Of a stretch of 64,000 nt of DNA, positions 8,204-17,679 are shown piece by piece. The position numbers and the translations under genes are program-made. This stretch comes from Streptomyces uncialis. GTDB lineage: Bacteria > Actinomycetota > Actinomycetes > Streptomycetales > Streptomycetaceae. The stretch is from assembly GCF_036250755.1 (NCBI RefSeq), contig NZ_CP109583.1:5929501-5993500 (forward strand), written 5' to 3'. Every line of letters starts with the position of its first letter. The stretch's first letter is position 1. The notes beneath the pieces are model-generated. The model saw only the letters and a program-made list of their open reading frames with translations, did no database searches and was not told where the DNA came from.

Positions 8204-9121
8204 ATGCGCGCCCAGTTCGTCCTGTCGGAGATCGGCGTCGGTCTCCGTCGCAATCTGACGATGACCTTCGCGGTCGTCGTCTCGGTTGCCCTCTCGCTCG
8301 CCCTGTTCGGCGGGTCCCTGCTGATGCAGGACCAGGTCAGCTCGATGAAGGGCTACTGGTACGACAAGGTCAACGTCTCGATCTACCTGTGCAACAAGAG
8401 CGACGCCGAGACCGATCCCGCGTGCGCGAAGGGCGCGGTCACCGGTGCGCAGAAGGACCGGATCAAGGCCGATCTGGAGAAGCTGCCGGTCGTCGACGAG
8501 GTGCTTTACGAGTCGCCCGACCAGGCGTACAAGCTCTACAAGGAGCAGTACGCGAACTCCCCGCTGGCGAGTTCGCTGACCCCGGACCAGATGCAGGAGT
8601 CGTACCGGGTCAAGCTGAAGGACCCGGAGAAGTACGAGGTCGTCGCCACCGCGTTCTCCGGGCGGGACGGCGTGCACTCGGTGGAGGACCAGAAGGAGTA
8701 TCTGAACTCGCTGTTCGAACTCCTCGACGGGATGCGGGTGACCGCGCTCGCCGTGATGGGCCTGATGCTCGTCGTGGCGCTGATGCTGATCGTCAACACG
8801 GTGCGGGTCTCGGCGTTCAGCCGTCGGCGTGAGACCGGGATCATGCGGCTCGTCGGCGCCTCCGGGTTCTACATCCAGGCGCCGTTCATCATGGAGGCCG
8901 CGGTCGCGGGACTCATCGGCGGGATAGTGGCCTGCGGATTCCTGCTCGTCGGCAGGTACTTCATGATCGACCACGGACTCGGACTCGCCGAGAAGCTGCC
9001 GCTGATCAACTTCATCGGCTGGGACGCCGTCATCAAGACCCTGCCGCTCGTCCTCACGATCGGTGTGCTGATGCCGGCACTCGCCGCGTCCGTCGTGCTG
9101 CGCAAGTACCTGAAGGTGTAG
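8204..9121 (+). CDS. ftsX: Cell division membrane protein FtsX
   Basis: 305-residue permease-like partner of FtsE. One N-terminal transmembrane helix (about 22-44) is followed by an extracellular domain (about 50-175) containing two Cys residues. Three C-terminal helices complete the FtsX/MacB fold, with the RRRETGIMRLVGAS cytoplasmic loop typical of FtsX. The ATG at 8204 is preceded by a purine-rich GAAAGGCAGAAAG. It does not hydrolyse ATP itself; it transmits the FtsE state to wall hydrolases outside. Confidence 0.95.
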   Translation: MRAQFVLSEIGVGLRRNLTMTFAVVVSVALSLALFGGSLLMQDQVSSMKGYWYDKVNVSIYLCNKSDAETDPACAKGAVTGAQKDRIKADLEKLPVVDEVLYESPDQAYKLYKEQYANSPLASSLTPDQMQESYRVKLKDPEKYEVVATAFSGRDGVHSVEDQKEYLNSLFELLDGMRVTALAVMGLMLVVALMLIVNTVRVSAFSRRRETGIMRLVGASGFYIQAPFIMEAAVAGLIGGIVACGFLLVGRYFMIDHGLGLAEKLPLINFIGWDAVIKTLPLVLTIGVLMPALAASVVLRKYLKV

Positions 9122-9245
9122 CGCCCGTCCCCGGACGCGCCCGCTCCCGCCCCCGGACCGCGAGCGGTTCCCGCGTCCCGGGTCGTGCACATGAGCGCGG
9201 GCGTACGTCCATGGGCGGCCCGTGCCCCACGGTGTGAGATACGCC

Positions 9246-9283
9246 CCGAGCGCCGTACGGCCAACCTGCCGTACGGCGCTCGG
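9246..9283 (+). terminator. Hairpin terminator after ftsX
   Basis: Stem of 15 bp (CCGAGCGCCGTACGG paired with its complement) and an 8-base loop, 125 bp after the ftsX stop. It separates ftsEX from the protease gene, whose own promoter box lies just downstream. Confidence 0.8.
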
Positions 9284-9304
9284 CGTTGTCCTAGACTCAC
9301 CGGC

Positions 9305-10594
9305 ATGTCAGGCCCCGACCTGTTCCCAGACCCCCGCCGTGTCCGCCGCGGGGCGGCTCTGACATTGGTGTTCACCAGCGTTCTCATCACCGGTGCCGCC
9401 GCCGGTTCCTGGAGCGGCCCGCCCCCGGACGGCCTCGCCAGACCCCTGGCCCGCACCGGCCCCGCCGCCGCGTACCAGGAGGACATCAGCGCCGCCGCGG
9501 CCGACGCGATGGCCGACGGCAAGTCGCCCGTGGAGGCCGCCGAACGCGCGGTCAGCCGCAGCGGGGACCGCTGGGGCGCCGTCTACTCCGAGGCCGACTA
9601 CGCGGAGTTCGCCCAGGCCCTGGACGGTGAGTACACCGGCGTCGGGCTGTGGGTCCGGCGCACGGCCGACGGCCGGATCGAGGTCACCCGGGTACGGCCC
9701 GGGGGCCCCGCCGACCGGGCCGGGGTCCGCGCGGGCGACCTGGTGCGGGACATCGACGGCACCCGGGCCGACGAACGCCCCGTCACGGAGGTCGTGGCGC
9801 GGCTGCGCGGCGACAGCACGGCGGCGTCCGGACCCGCCGCCAGCGGTACGCCCGTCCGGCTGCGGCTCCAGCGCGGCGAACGGCTCTGGGACGAGGAACT
9901 GCGGCGCGCGGTCCTCACCACCGACCCCGTCACCGTCGAACGTGTCGGCCGGGCCGCCGACCCGCGGGCCGTCCTGATCAAGGTCGCCGCGTTCACCCGG
10001 GGCAGCGGCGCGGAGGTACGCTCGGCGGTCCGCTCCGCCCCGCCCGGCGCGGGCGTCCTGCTCGATCTGCGGGGCAACAGCGGCGGTCTGGTCAGCGAGG
10101 CCGCCGAGGCCGCGTCCGCGTTCCTGGACGGCGGCCTGGTCGCCACCTACGACGTACGCGGGGAGGAGCGCGCCCTGCACGCCCGCACCGGCGGCGACAC
10201 CCGCCGGCCCGTGGTCACCCTGGTCGACAGCGGCACCATGAGCGCGGCGGAACTGCTGACCGGCGCGCTCCAGGACCGGGGCCGCTCGGTCGTCGTCGGC
10301 AGCCGGACCTTCGGCAAGGGCGCCGTCCAGATGCCGAGCACCCTGCCCGACGGCTCGGTCGCGGAACTCACCGTGGGCCACTACCGCACCCCGTCGGGCC
10401 GCGCGCTCGACGGGACGGGCATCACCCCGGACCTGGAGACCCCCGAGGCGCCCCCCAAGGACACCGCCGCGCCCCCGGAGCCCGCGTCCGCGCCCGACCC
10501 CGCCCGCACCCCGCCGCCCGCCCCGCCGGCCGACCCCGTGGAACGCCAGGCCGAGAAGGTGCTGAGCGGTCTGGGCGACCACCCGGAGCCCTGA
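9305..10594 (+). CDS. S41 carboxy-terminal processing protease with PDZ domain
   Basis: 429-residue membrane-anchored protease. An N-terminal hydrophobic helix (about 19-40) is followed by a PDZ domain (about 110-180) and an S41 catalytic domain. The Ser-Lys dyad is visible as S313 in DSGTMSAAE and K338 in TFGKG. The tail is Pro/Ala-rich. Enzymes of this family trim exported proteins outside the membrane. The ATG at 9305 fits the signal anchor; a TAGACT box (9292-9297) seven bases upstream suggests a leaderless mRNA. It lies in the conserved ftsX-S41-smpB order of streptomycetes. Confidence 0.92.
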   Translation: MSGPDLFPDPRRVRRGAALTLVFTSVLITGAAAGSWSGPPPDGLARPLARTGPAAAYQEDISAAAADAMADGKSPVEAAERAVSRSGDRWGAVYSEADYAEFAQALDGEYTGVGLWVRRTADGRIEVTRVRPGGPADRAGVRAGDLVRDIDGTRADERPVTEVVARLRGDSTAASGPAASGTPVRLRLQRGERLWDEELRRAVLTTDPVTVERVGRAADPRAVLIKVAAFTRGSGAEVRSAVRSAPPGAGVLLDLRGNSGGLVSEAAEAASAFLDGGLVATYDVRGEERALHARTGGDTRRPVVTLVDSGTMSAAELLTGALQDRGRSVVVGSRTFGKGAVQMPSTLPDGSVAELTVGHYRTPSGRALDGTGITPDLETPEAPPKDTAAPPEPASAPDPARTPPPAPPADPVERQAEKVLSGLGDHPEP

Positions 10595-10680
10595 ACCGAC
10601 CCCGTCCGCGGCCCCGAACCGGACCGTCCGGCAAATCGACTGGCCCCCGACCCCCTCGGTGGTGCGAAAATGTCCGCACT

Positions 10681-11160
10681 ATGGCAAAGGAAAAAGGGCG
10701 CAAGCTGATCGCGCAGAACAAGAAGGCGCGGCACGACTACCACGTCATCGACACCTACGAGGCCGGTCTCGTCCTCACGGGCACCGAGGTGAAGTCGCTG
10801 CGCCAGGGGCGGGCCTCCCTCGCGGACGGTTTCGTGCAGCTCGACGGCAACGAGGCGTGGCTGCACAACGTGCACGTACCGGAGTACACCCAGGGCACCT
10901 GGACCAATCACTCGGCCCGGCGCAAGCGGAAGCTGCTGCTGCACCGCGAGGAGATCGACAAGCTGGCCGCGAAGTCCCAGGAGACCGGGCACACGATCGT
11001 GCCGCTGGCCCTGTACTTCAAGGAGGGCCGTGCGAAGGTCGAGATCGCGCTGGCCCGCGGCAAGAAGGAGTACGACAAGCGGCAGACCCTCCGGGAGAAG
11101 CAGGACCGCCGTGAGACGGACCGCGCGATCTCCGCGGTCCGCAGGCGTGAGCGGGGCTGA
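10681..11160 (+). CDS. smpB: SsrA-binding protein
   Basis: 159-residue RNA-binding protein that carries tmRNA to stalled ribosomes for trans-translation. Characteristic stretches include the opening [33 protein letters not shown] in the barrel and a basic C-terminal tail rich in Lys and Arg that enters the mRNA channel. The ATG lacks a ribosome binding site; GAAAAT at 10666-10671 might act as a close -10. Its partner RNA gene lies 127 bp downstream. Confidence 0.97.
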   Translation: MAKEKGRKLIAQNKKARHDYHVIDTYEAGLVLTGTEVKSLRQGRASLADGFVQLDGNEAWLHNVHVPEYTQGTWTNHSARRKRKLLLHREEIDKLAAKSQETGHTIVPLALYFKEGRAKVEIALARGKKEYDKRQTLREKQDRRETDRAISAVRRRERG

Positions 11161-11204
11161 CCGGCCTCCGGCGGCACCGCTCCGGCCGCGCCGCGGGAAT
11201 AGGC

Positions 11205-11234
11205 TGGCACCGGCACGCGCTGTTCCCGTACGAT
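11205..11234 (+). promoter_or_regulatory. Candidate ssrA promoter
   Basis: TGGCAC (11205-11210), an 18-base spacer and TACGAT (11229-11234). Transcription would begin near 11241, giving a precursor with about 45 extra bases before the mature tmRNA 5' end. Confidence 0.4.
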
Positions 11235-11287
11235 GGTGAACGCACCCACCGCGAGAGCGACGGGTGTGCACCTTGAAAAAAACACAT

Positions 11288-11654
11288 GGGGATGATCGGT
11301 TTCGACAGCGGATGTCGAAGCAGGGGAAGCGTGTCGAGGAAGCGGCAATGATCTCGTTAACCATATGTCGCAACCAATAATCGCCGATTCCAAGCGCGAT
11401 TCCTTCGCCCTCGCTGCCTAAGTAGCGACTTGCGAAGTGTCAGCCCGGGGGTGTTCCCGACCCGGATCCTGGCATCAGCTAGGGAACTAAACTCCTAGGC
11501 CCGGTCACGGGGTCCGGGAGGAAATCAAACAGTGACTGAGCCCGTCGGAGACTTGTCCGCGTGATCTTCGGGGCTGAGAAACTCGTAGCGGACTGCACAC
11601 GGAGAAGCCCTGGTTCCGCACCGTTGGACGCGGGTTCGATTCCCGCCATCTCCA
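11288..11654 (+). ncRNA. ssrA: Transfer-messenger RNA (tmRNA)
   Basis: The 5' end GGGGATG pairs with CATCTCC (11647-11653) to form the acceptor stem, and the tRNA-like T arm GGTTCGATTCC is just inside it. The 5' half contains the conserved GATCGGTTTCGACAG. The tag frame starts at GCC after CAATAATC and reads ADSKRDSFALAA followed by TAA, ending in the ALAA degradation signal. The discriminator base is A at 11654; CCA is not encoded. Pseudoknot regions fill the rest. It rescues stalled ribosomes together with SmpB. Confidence 0.96.
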
Positions 11655-12146
11655 CAGGCGGTTGCACCTGGTGCGACCACTGTTCACCCCATCGTCACGG
11701 CGCCTTTCCCTCCCGGGAAGGGCGCCGTCGTCGTTCCCGCCCCCGGCCCCCCTGGCTTTCCTGTGCTGAGCGCACTTGTCCCCGTGCGGGTCGCTCGTCG
11801 GGTGCGCAGTTCCCCGCAGGTCGCCTTCGCTCGCGCTCCCGGGTTTCTTGTGCTGGGCGCACTTGTCCCCGTGCGGGTCGCTCGTCGGGTGCGCAGTTCC
11901 CCGCGCCCCTGGGTCTGTCCGGCTGGCCGTACGTGTTTCTGTGCGGGTCGCTCGGTGGTTTTGCGCAGTTCCCCGCGCCCCTGGATGCTGCCCCCTTGCG
12001 GTCGCTCTTCGGGTGCGGGCCGGTTCTCGTCTTTTGCGCAGTTCCCCGCGCCCCTTTGGGGGCGCCCACCTGGGGCTGTCGTCCGGGTGCAGGACCTTCG
12101 CTTGCGGAACCACCCTCCTCGCGGACTCGCGCTGCTGCGGGAGGGG

Positions 12147-12245
12147 GTGGGCGGGAATCTCTGCTCGCAGACTCCGATGCTCTTCAGTAGATCCACTGGA
12201 CGTCGTACCGAGCGTGTCGGATCGAGGACGGAGAATCCCGACCGG
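12147..12245 (+). repeat. 100-nt conserved core element, copy B
   Basis: Same two conserved blocks as the copy at 4103, separated by 12 variable bases. It differs by a C-to-T change inside CTGCYCGCAG. It is followed, as in copies A and D, by ACCCGAAGAAC and a GCGCCCCAAAGGGGCGC hairpin. Confidence 0.85.
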
Positions 12246-12445
12246 CACCGACCCGAAGAACAAACAGAACGCGCCCCAAAGGGGCGCGGGGAACTGCGCG
12301 AAACCACCGAGCGACGGCACAGGATCGAAGTACGTCCACCCGGACAGACCTCAGAAGCGCAAGCGAAGGCGACCTGCGGGGAACTGCGCAAATCCACCGA
12401 GCGACGGCACAGGAACAAGTGCGCAAGGCCGGACAGACCTCAGAA

Positions 12446-12559
12446 GCGCAAGCGGAAACGACCCTCGCAGGGACAAGTGCGGCGAGTCGGACAGGCTCAG
12501 AGGCGCAAGCGGAAACGACCCTCGCAGGGACAAGTGCGGCGAGTCGGACAGGCTCAGAG
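12446..12559. repeat. Perfect 57-nt tandem duplication
   Basis: Two identical 57-nt units (12446-12502 and 12503-12559), each starting GCGCAAGCGGAAACGACC. A third copy begins at 12560 and diverges after eight bases. They lie in the right arm of island 2, and identity between the units points to recent duplication. Confidence 0.85.
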
Positions 12560-12792
12560 GCGCAAGCGAAGGCGACTTGCGCAGACCGTCCCGCCCCCGG
12601 AGAGGTTTTGAGACAGGGGAGTTCCGGTGATCATGTCCATGTTTTGGCTATGAAACCGCCGGAACCGGCCACGTGCGCTACATTCTTCGCCTGAGCACAT
12701 CGTGGCAGTGGGGGCGCTCAGGCCAGGTGGGGGCCTGGCCGAACGGCGTGTGCTCACCGCCGTCAGCGCACCCGCGATGTTCGTGTGGGGGG

Positions 12793-13560
12793 ATGCGCAC
12801 ACGCATGGAAAACTGGCGAGAAGACGCCCAACCTGGGCATACGCATGATCCGAACGAGGTCACCGTCCAGATGGACGGCGTCGGCCGTGAGCTCGGCGAC
12901 CTCATCGCGGAGCGCAGGGCGGCGGCCGCCGAACCCGACGGTCCGGTGTTCGTGGACGAGACGGGCCGCCGGGTCCGGCGGTTCCGGCGCATAGGTATGA
13001 CCCTCGCCATCGGATGCGCGGTCTACGCGTGCGTCATCGTGGCGACGGTCGTCTCCGGCAACTCCAGCGCGCCCTGGCTGCCGCTGCCCAATCCGCAGGC
13101 CGAGCCCGCAGGGAAGGTCAGGACCACACCCAGGCCGGCCGCCCCCGTCGAACCGTCCGCGACGAGGAGCAGCGCCCCGTCCGAGGCGGCGACCGCCACC
13201 GAGGCGGGCACCACCGCCCCGGCCATCAGCACCGGCCGGCCCGCCCAGCCGTCCCCGAAGTCGGTGATCGCCGACGAGGAGACCGCGTCCGAGGCGCCCG
13301 CCGCCACCACGGACCCGACGCCCGCGGCATCCCGTACCGGCGCCGCCACCACCCGGCCGGGCACCGGCACCAGCGGCAGCCCGGCGCAGGGCGGCACCGA
13401 CGGCGGTACCGAGGGCGGCAGCGGCGGTACCGGCGCGACCGGTGGCACCACCCCCGCGCCCACGGCCTCCGCCACCACCACGATCGATCTGCCCGCCGAG
13501 CCGGAGCAGCCGGCCGGTGAGGGCGGCCGGCCCATCGCGGCACCGGAGGACGCGCCGTAA
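12793..13560 (+). CDS. Single-pass membrane protein of the polysaccharide operon
   Basis: About 255 residues with an acidic cytoplasmic N-terminus (VTVQMDGVGRELGDLI region), one transmembrane helix near 70-92 and a long Pro/Ala/Thr/Gly-rich extracellular tail. No enzyme domain is recognised. The stop TAA overlaps the ATG of the next gene by one base, so the two are translationally coupled. A start at 12805 (MENWRED) is equally possible because a G-run just upstream serves it with longer spacing. Context suggests an accessory or regulatory subunit of the synthase encoded next. The region resembles the mat (mycelial aggregation) locus; which of its gene names applies here I cannot settle. Confidence 0.75.
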   Translation: MRTRMENWREDAQPGHTHDPNEVTVQMDGVGRELGDLIAERRAAAAEPDGPVFVDETGRRVRRFRRIGMTLAIGCAVYACVIVATVVSGNSSAPWLPLPNPQAEPAGKVRTTPRPAAPVEPSATRSSAPSEAATATEAGTTAPAISTGRPAQPSPKSVIADEETASEAPAATTDPTPAASRTGAATTRPGTGTSGSPAQGGTDGGTEGGSGGTGATGGTTPAPTASATTTIDLPAEPEQPAGEGGRPIAAPEDAP

Positions 13561-15734
13561 TGAGCTCCCGTAAGAGCGGCCGCCGCAGGGCAGGACCCCG
13601 GCGCCGCAGACTTCCCCTGCGCTATCTGCTGCCGAGCGTGCTGCTCGCGGCACTGTTCGCGATGCTGATGCTGCGCGGCTATGTGCACAGCGAGATCCTC
13701 GCGGACCACCGCATCGCCGGGTCCACCCACAACGACAAGGTCCCGGACGAGGTCCGCAAGGGCGGCCCGGTGATCGACGTCCGTGGCGGCGGGCTGAACA
13801 CCGTCGGCGTACCGGACGACCGGGTCGTGCTCACCTTCGACGACGGGCCCGACCCCGAGTGGACCCCGAAGGTTCTCGACATCCTCAAGAAGCACCGGGC
13901 GCACGCCGTGTTCTTCGTGACCGGCACGATGGCGTCCCGTCATCCGGACCTGGTCCGGCGGATGGTGGACGAGGGCCACGAGGTGGGGCTGCACACGTTC
14001 AACCACCCCGACCTGTCCCTCCAGTCCACCCGCCGTATCGACTGGGAGCTGTCGCAGAACCAGCTCGCGCTCGCGGGCGCCGCGCAGATCCGGACCTCGC
14101 TGTTCCGGCCGCCGTACTCGTCGTTCTCGCACGCCTTCGACAACCGGTCCTGGCCCGTCACCGAGTACATCGGCAGCCGCGGCTACCTGACCGTCGTCAA
14201 CAACACCGACAGCCAGGACTGGAAGAAGCCCGGCGTCGACGAGATCATCCGCCGGTCCATGCCGAAGGACGGCAAGGGCGCCATCGTCCTCATGCACGAC
14301 TCGGGCGGCGACCGCTCGCAGACCGTCGCCGCGCTCGACCGGTTCATCCCCGACCTCGCGGCCAAGGGCTACCGGTTCACCAACCTCAGCGAGGCCCTCG
14401 GGACACCGAGCGCGCACACGCCGGTGACCGGGCTCGACCGCTGGAAGGGCCAGGCGTGGATCGTCCTGGTGCAGGCCGCCGACACCATCACCGTGGTGCT
14501 CGCCGCCGGTCTCGCCGTGATCGGGTTCCTCGTCATCACCCGGTTCGGGCTGATGCTGCTGCTGTCGTTCCTGCACGCCCGCAAGGTCCGCCGCCGCGGC
14601 TTCTCCTGGGGCCCGCCCGTCACCGGACCGGTGTCCGTGCTGGTGCCCGCGTACAACGAGGCGAAGTGCATCGAGAACACCGTGCGTTCGCTGATGGACA
14701 GCGACCACCCGATCGAGATCATCGTCATCGACGACGGCTCGTCCGACGGCACCGCCAGGATCGTCGAGGACCTGCGGCTGCCGAACGTCCGGGTGGTGCG
14801 CCAGCTCAACGCGGGCAAGCCCGCCGCGCTCAACCGGGGCATCGCCAACGCCCGGTACGAGATCATCGTCATGATGGACGGCGACACCGTGTTCGAGCCG
14901 TCCACCGTCCGGGAACTGGTGCAGCCCTTCGGCGACCCGGGGATCGGCGCGGTCGCGGGCAACGCCAAGGTCGGCAACCGGGACTCCCTCATCGGCGCCT
15001 GGCAGCACATCGAGTACGTGATGGGCTTCAACCTCGACCGCCGGATGTACGACCTGCTGCGCTGCATGCCGACCATCCCCGGCGCGGTCGGCGCGTTCCG
15101 CCGCTCCGCGCTGGAACGCGTCGGCGGGATGAGCGACGACACGCTCGCCGAGGACACCGACATCACCATGGCCATGCACCGCGACGGCTGGAAGGTCGTC
15201 TACGCGGAGAAGGCCCGCGCCTGGACCGAGGCCCCCGAGTCCGTCCAGCAGCTGTGGTCCCAGCGCTACCGCTGGTCGTACGGGACCATGCAGGCCATCT
15301 GGAAGCACCGCCGGGCCCTGGTGGACCGCGGCCCCTCCGGCCGCTTCGGCCGGGTCGGACTGCCGCTGGTCTCGCTGTTCATGGTCCTCGGACCGCTGCT
15401 CGCCCCGCTGATCGACGTGTTCCTGCTGTACGGGCTGGTGTTCGGGCCGACGGCCAGGACGGTCGGCGCGTGGCTCGGCGTCCTGGCGATCCAGCTCGCC
15501 TGCGCCGCGTACGCGTTCCGGCTGGACCGCGAGAAGATGACCCACCTCATCTCGCTGCCCCTCCAGCAGATCCTGTACCGGCAGTTGATGTACGTGGTGC
15601 TGCTCCAGTCCTGGATCACCGCGCTGACCGGCGGCCGGCTGCGCTGGCAGAAGCTGCGCCGTACCGGTGTCGTGGGCTCCGCGCCCGGCGGCGCCCGTCC
15701 GGCCCCCGACGCGGAGCGGAGGCCGGTGGGATGA
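13560..15734 (+). CDS. Bifunctional NodB polysaccharide deacetylase / GT2 synthase
   Basis: 724-residue membrane protein joining two enzymes. The N-terminal part, after a signal anchor (about 20-41), is an extracellular NodB deacetylase with TFDDG (T92 onward), HTFNHP (H145, H149) and RPPYSS. A helix near 310-340 leads to a cytoplasmic family-2 glycosyltransferase with VLVPAYNEAK, DDGSSDGT (about 391), DGD (about 440), ED (about 531) and QRYRW (about 568). Further helices follow. The architecture fits synthesis and partial deacetylation of a poly-N-acetylglucosamine-type extracellular polymer, as reported for Streptomyces MatAB. Start and stop overlap both neighbours. Confidence 0.92.
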   Translation: MSSRKSGRRRAGPRRRRLPLRYLLPSVLLAALFAMLMLRGYVHSEILADHRIAGSTHNDKVPDEVRKGGPVIDVRGGGLNTVGVPDDRVVLTFDDGPDPEWTPKVLDILKKHRAHAVFFVTGTMASRHPDLVRRMVDEGHEVGLHTFNHPDLSLQSTRRIDWELSQNQLALAGAAQIRTSLFRPPYSSFSHAFDNRSWPVTEYIGSRGYLTVVNNTDSQDWKKPGVDEIIRRSMPKDGKGAIVLMHDSGGDRSQTVAALDRFIPDLAAKGYRFTNLSEALGTPSAHTPVTGLDRWKGQAWIVLVQAADTITVVLAAGLAVIGFLVITRFGLMLLLSFLHARKVRRRGFSWGPPVTGPVSVLVPAYNEAKCIENTVRSLMDSDHPIEIIVIDDGSSDGTARIVEDLRLPNVRVVRQLNAGKPAALNRGIANARYEIIVMMDGDTVFEPSTVRELVQPFGDPGIGAVAGNAKVGNRDSLIGAWQHIEYVMGFNLDRRMYDLLRCMPTIPGAVGAFRRSALERVGGMSDDTLAEDTDITMAMHRDGWKVVYAEKARAWTEAPESVQQLWSQRYRWSYGTMQAIWKHRRALVDRGPSGRFGRVGLPLVSLFMVLGPLLAPLIDVFLLYGLVFGPTARTVGAWLGVLAIQLACAAYAFRLDREKMTHLISLPLQQILYRQLMYVVLLQSWITALTGGRLRWQKLRRTGVVGSAPGGARPAPDAERRPVG

Positions 15735-17011
15735 CGTACACCCCGCGGGGGCCCGGACCCGGCCCCGCCACCGGCACGCCCGATTGGGTCGCCGAAGGGC
15801 GCGGCACCCACCGCGCCGGTCCCGTCCCGCCCGAGGCGCCGGACACCGCGCCCGCCGCCCGGGCCCCCGGCCGTGACCGCTACCTCGATCTGCTGCGCAC
15901 GCTCGCGCTCGGCCGGGTGGTCGTCTACCACATCTACGGCTGGGCCTGGCTGACCATCGTGTTCCCCTCGATGGGGGTGATGTTCGCGCTCGCGGGCGCG
16001 CTCATGGCCCGCTCGCTCAAGCGGTCTGCGTGGGGCGTGATCAAGGGTCGGCTGCGGCGTCTGCTGCCCCCGCTGTGGGTGTTCGGCGCGGTGATCGTCC
16101 CGCTGATGTTCCTCGCGGGCTGGAACCCGGGCGACGACCCCAACCAGGTCGGCGACTGGGGCTGGATCAAGCTCCTCAACTGGTTCGTGCCCTTCGGCAC
16201 ACCCGTCTTCCCGATGAGCCTCGGCCACGAGAACGGGCTCCTGGACGTCACATGGGCCATGCAGGCCGCGGGGCCGCTGTGGTACCTGCGCGCCTATCTG
16301 TGGTTCGTCATCGCGTCGCCGCTGCTGCTGTGGGCGTTCCGCCGCGCGCCCTGGGTCACGCTGCTCGCGCCGCTCGCGCTGACGGCCGTCGTCGGTACGG
16401 GCCTGGTCGACATCCCCGGCTCCACGGGCTACGCAGTGCGGGACTTCGCCGTCTTCGCCGGATGCTGGGTCCTCGGCTTCGCCCATCAGGACGGGGTGCT
16501 GGCACGGCTCCCGCGCTACATCACCGTGTCCGTGGCGGCGCTGATCATGTCCTTCGGCCTGTGGTGGGCGTCCGGCCACCCCACCGACAACGGCATGGAC
16601 CTCAACGAGATCCCGCTGGCCCAGGCGACCTGGTCGTTCGGCGCGGTCGCGATCCTCCTGGTGTACGCGCCGTCCTGGCAGCGGCTGCCGGGCCGGCTCG
16701 CCCGCTTCGACAAGGTGATCACGCTCTTCAACAACCGGGCGGTGACGATCTACCTCTGGCACAACACGCTGATCATGGGGACGATCCTGATCATCGACAA
16801 GTTCTACGACCTGCCGTTCATGGACGAGGGGTCGATGCGGGTGCTCACCGCGACGTTCCAGCTGTGGATGCTGATCCTTGTCTGGCCCCTGATCGCGCTG
16901 ATGATCCTGGCGGTCGGCTGGGTCGAGGACCTGGCGGCCGGGCGGCGGCTGCGGCTGTGGCCCACGGGTCCGGAGCGGCAGCGGTCGCGGCCGCGGCGCG
17001 CCAAGCGCTGA
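15731..17011 (+). CDS. Integral membrane acyltransferase (family 3)
   Basis: 426 residues with about ten hydrophobic helices. The start RDRYLDLLRTLALGRVVVYH carries the family's first-helix R and H; near the C-terminus FNNRAVTIYLWHN is also typical. Family members transfer acyl groups (acetyl, succinyl) to extracellular polysaccharides. The ATG overlaps the stop of the synthase gene (ATGA), so it is very likely co-translated and may O-acylate the product of that synthase. The first 50 residues are Pro-rich and probably cytoplasmic. Confidence 0.88.
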   Translation: MTYTPRGPGPGPATGTPDWVAEGRGTHRAGPVPPEAPDTAPAARAPGRDRYLDLLRTLALGRVVVYHIYGWAWLTIVFPSMGVMFALAGALMARSLKRSAWGVIKGRLRRLLPPLWVFGAVIVPLMFLAGWNPGDDPNQVGDWGWIKLLNWFVPFGTPVFPMSLGHENGLLDVTWAMQAAGPLWYLRAYLWFVIASPLLLWAFRRAPWVTLLAPLALTAVVGTGLVDIPGSTGYAVRDFAVFAGCWVLGFAHQDGVLARLPRYITVSVAALIMSFGLWWASGHPTDNGMDLNEIPLAQATWSFGAVAILLVYAPSWQRLPGRLARFDKVITLFNNRAVTIYLWHNTLIMGTILIIDKFYDLPFMDEGSMRVLTATFQLWMLILVWPLIALMILAVGWVEDLAAGRRLRLWPTGPERQRSRPRRAKR

Positions 17012-17103
17012 CGTCCGTCCCGACGGGGGGTTCCGTGCGGGCCGTGCGACAGGCACTGTAGGACCACCGCACACCCACGGCACCGTGAGAGGCGGCGACA
17101 CCC

Positions 17104-17667
17104 ATGGCCCCGCACGCGGACGACACCCGCTTCGCCCCGGGCCGCGTCTGCCTGGACCTGCTGGGGACCGCGCATCCCCGGGACCTGCTCGGCACGGTCG
17201 ACTCGCTGCGGGTCTGGTGCGTCGCCGCGGGGCTGGTCCCGGACGGGACGCCGCTGGACGCCGCGGACCGCCGGTGGCTCATCGCGTTCCGTGATCTGCG
17301 CGGGCAGCTCGCCGTACTCGTCCGGGGGGAACTGGCGGGGCGGCCGGTGCCCGCCGCGCTCGACCGGGTCAACGCGGTGGCCCGTCCGGCGCCGCCCGCT
17401 CCCCGGGCCGTGCGCGCGTCCGACGGGAGTCTGGCGCGGGCGCTGGACGTGGCGCCCGAGCGGGACGCCCTGCTCTCGGCGGTCGCGCGGGACGCCGTCG
17501 ATCTGCTCACGGACCCGGTCGCGCGGGGGCGGCTGCGGCAGTGTGCGGGGGGCCGCTGTCCGCGGATCTACCTGGACACGTCCCGGGGTGGGCGGCGGCG
17601 GTGGTGCTCCAGCGAGGTCTGCGGCAACCGCGAGCGGGTCGCCCGCCACCGGCGCCGTACCCGGTGA
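17104..17667 (+). CDS. CGNR zinc-finger regulator with ABATE-like domain
   Basis: 187 residues. The N-terminal two thirds match the stress-associated ABATE type (FAPGRVCLDLLGT start). The C-terminus is a CGNR zinc finger: C-x4-C (CAGGRC), then CSSEVCGNRERVARHRRR. Proteins of this build are small DNA-binding regulators of unknown targets. It begins 92 bp after the acyltransferase gene in the same direction and is followed by repeat island 3. Confidence 0.85.
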   Translation: MAPHADDTRFAPGRVCLDLLGTAHPRDLLGTVDSLRVWCVAAGLVPDGTPLDAADRRWLIAFRDLRGQLAVLVRGELAGRPVPAALDRVNAVARPAPPAPRAVRASDGSLARALDVAPERDALLSAVARDAVDLLTDPVARGRLRQCAGGRCPRIYLDTSRGGRRRWCSSEVCGNRERVARHRRRTR

Positions 17668-17679
17668 CGCTTTCGCTCA

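Larger units (their letters stand above)
11725..12575. repeat. Palindromic repeat island 2 (after ssrA)
   Basis: About 850 bp without a gene. The left arm has exact 20-mers GCGCAGTTCCCCGCGCCCCT at 11891-11910, 11963-11982 and 12036-12055 plus a truncated copy near 11804. The right arm has the inverse at 12280-12299 and a truncated copy near 12380. The core element lies between at 12147-12245. The right arm ends with a perfect 57-nt tandem duplication. The first few bases (GGCGCCTTTCCCTCCCGGGAAGGGCGCC, from about 11699) form a hairpin that probably terminates ssrA. Confidence 0.85.

Noticed and set aside
11725..12575. CRISPR array
   Set aside because: Repeats occur in both orientations with irregular spacing and homologous, not unique, spacers; no cas genes.
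13859..15730. Upstream extension of the acyltransferase frame through the synthase gene
   Set aside because: The frame is open by GC bias only; the ATG at 15731 overlaps the preceding stop and gives a normal N-terminus.
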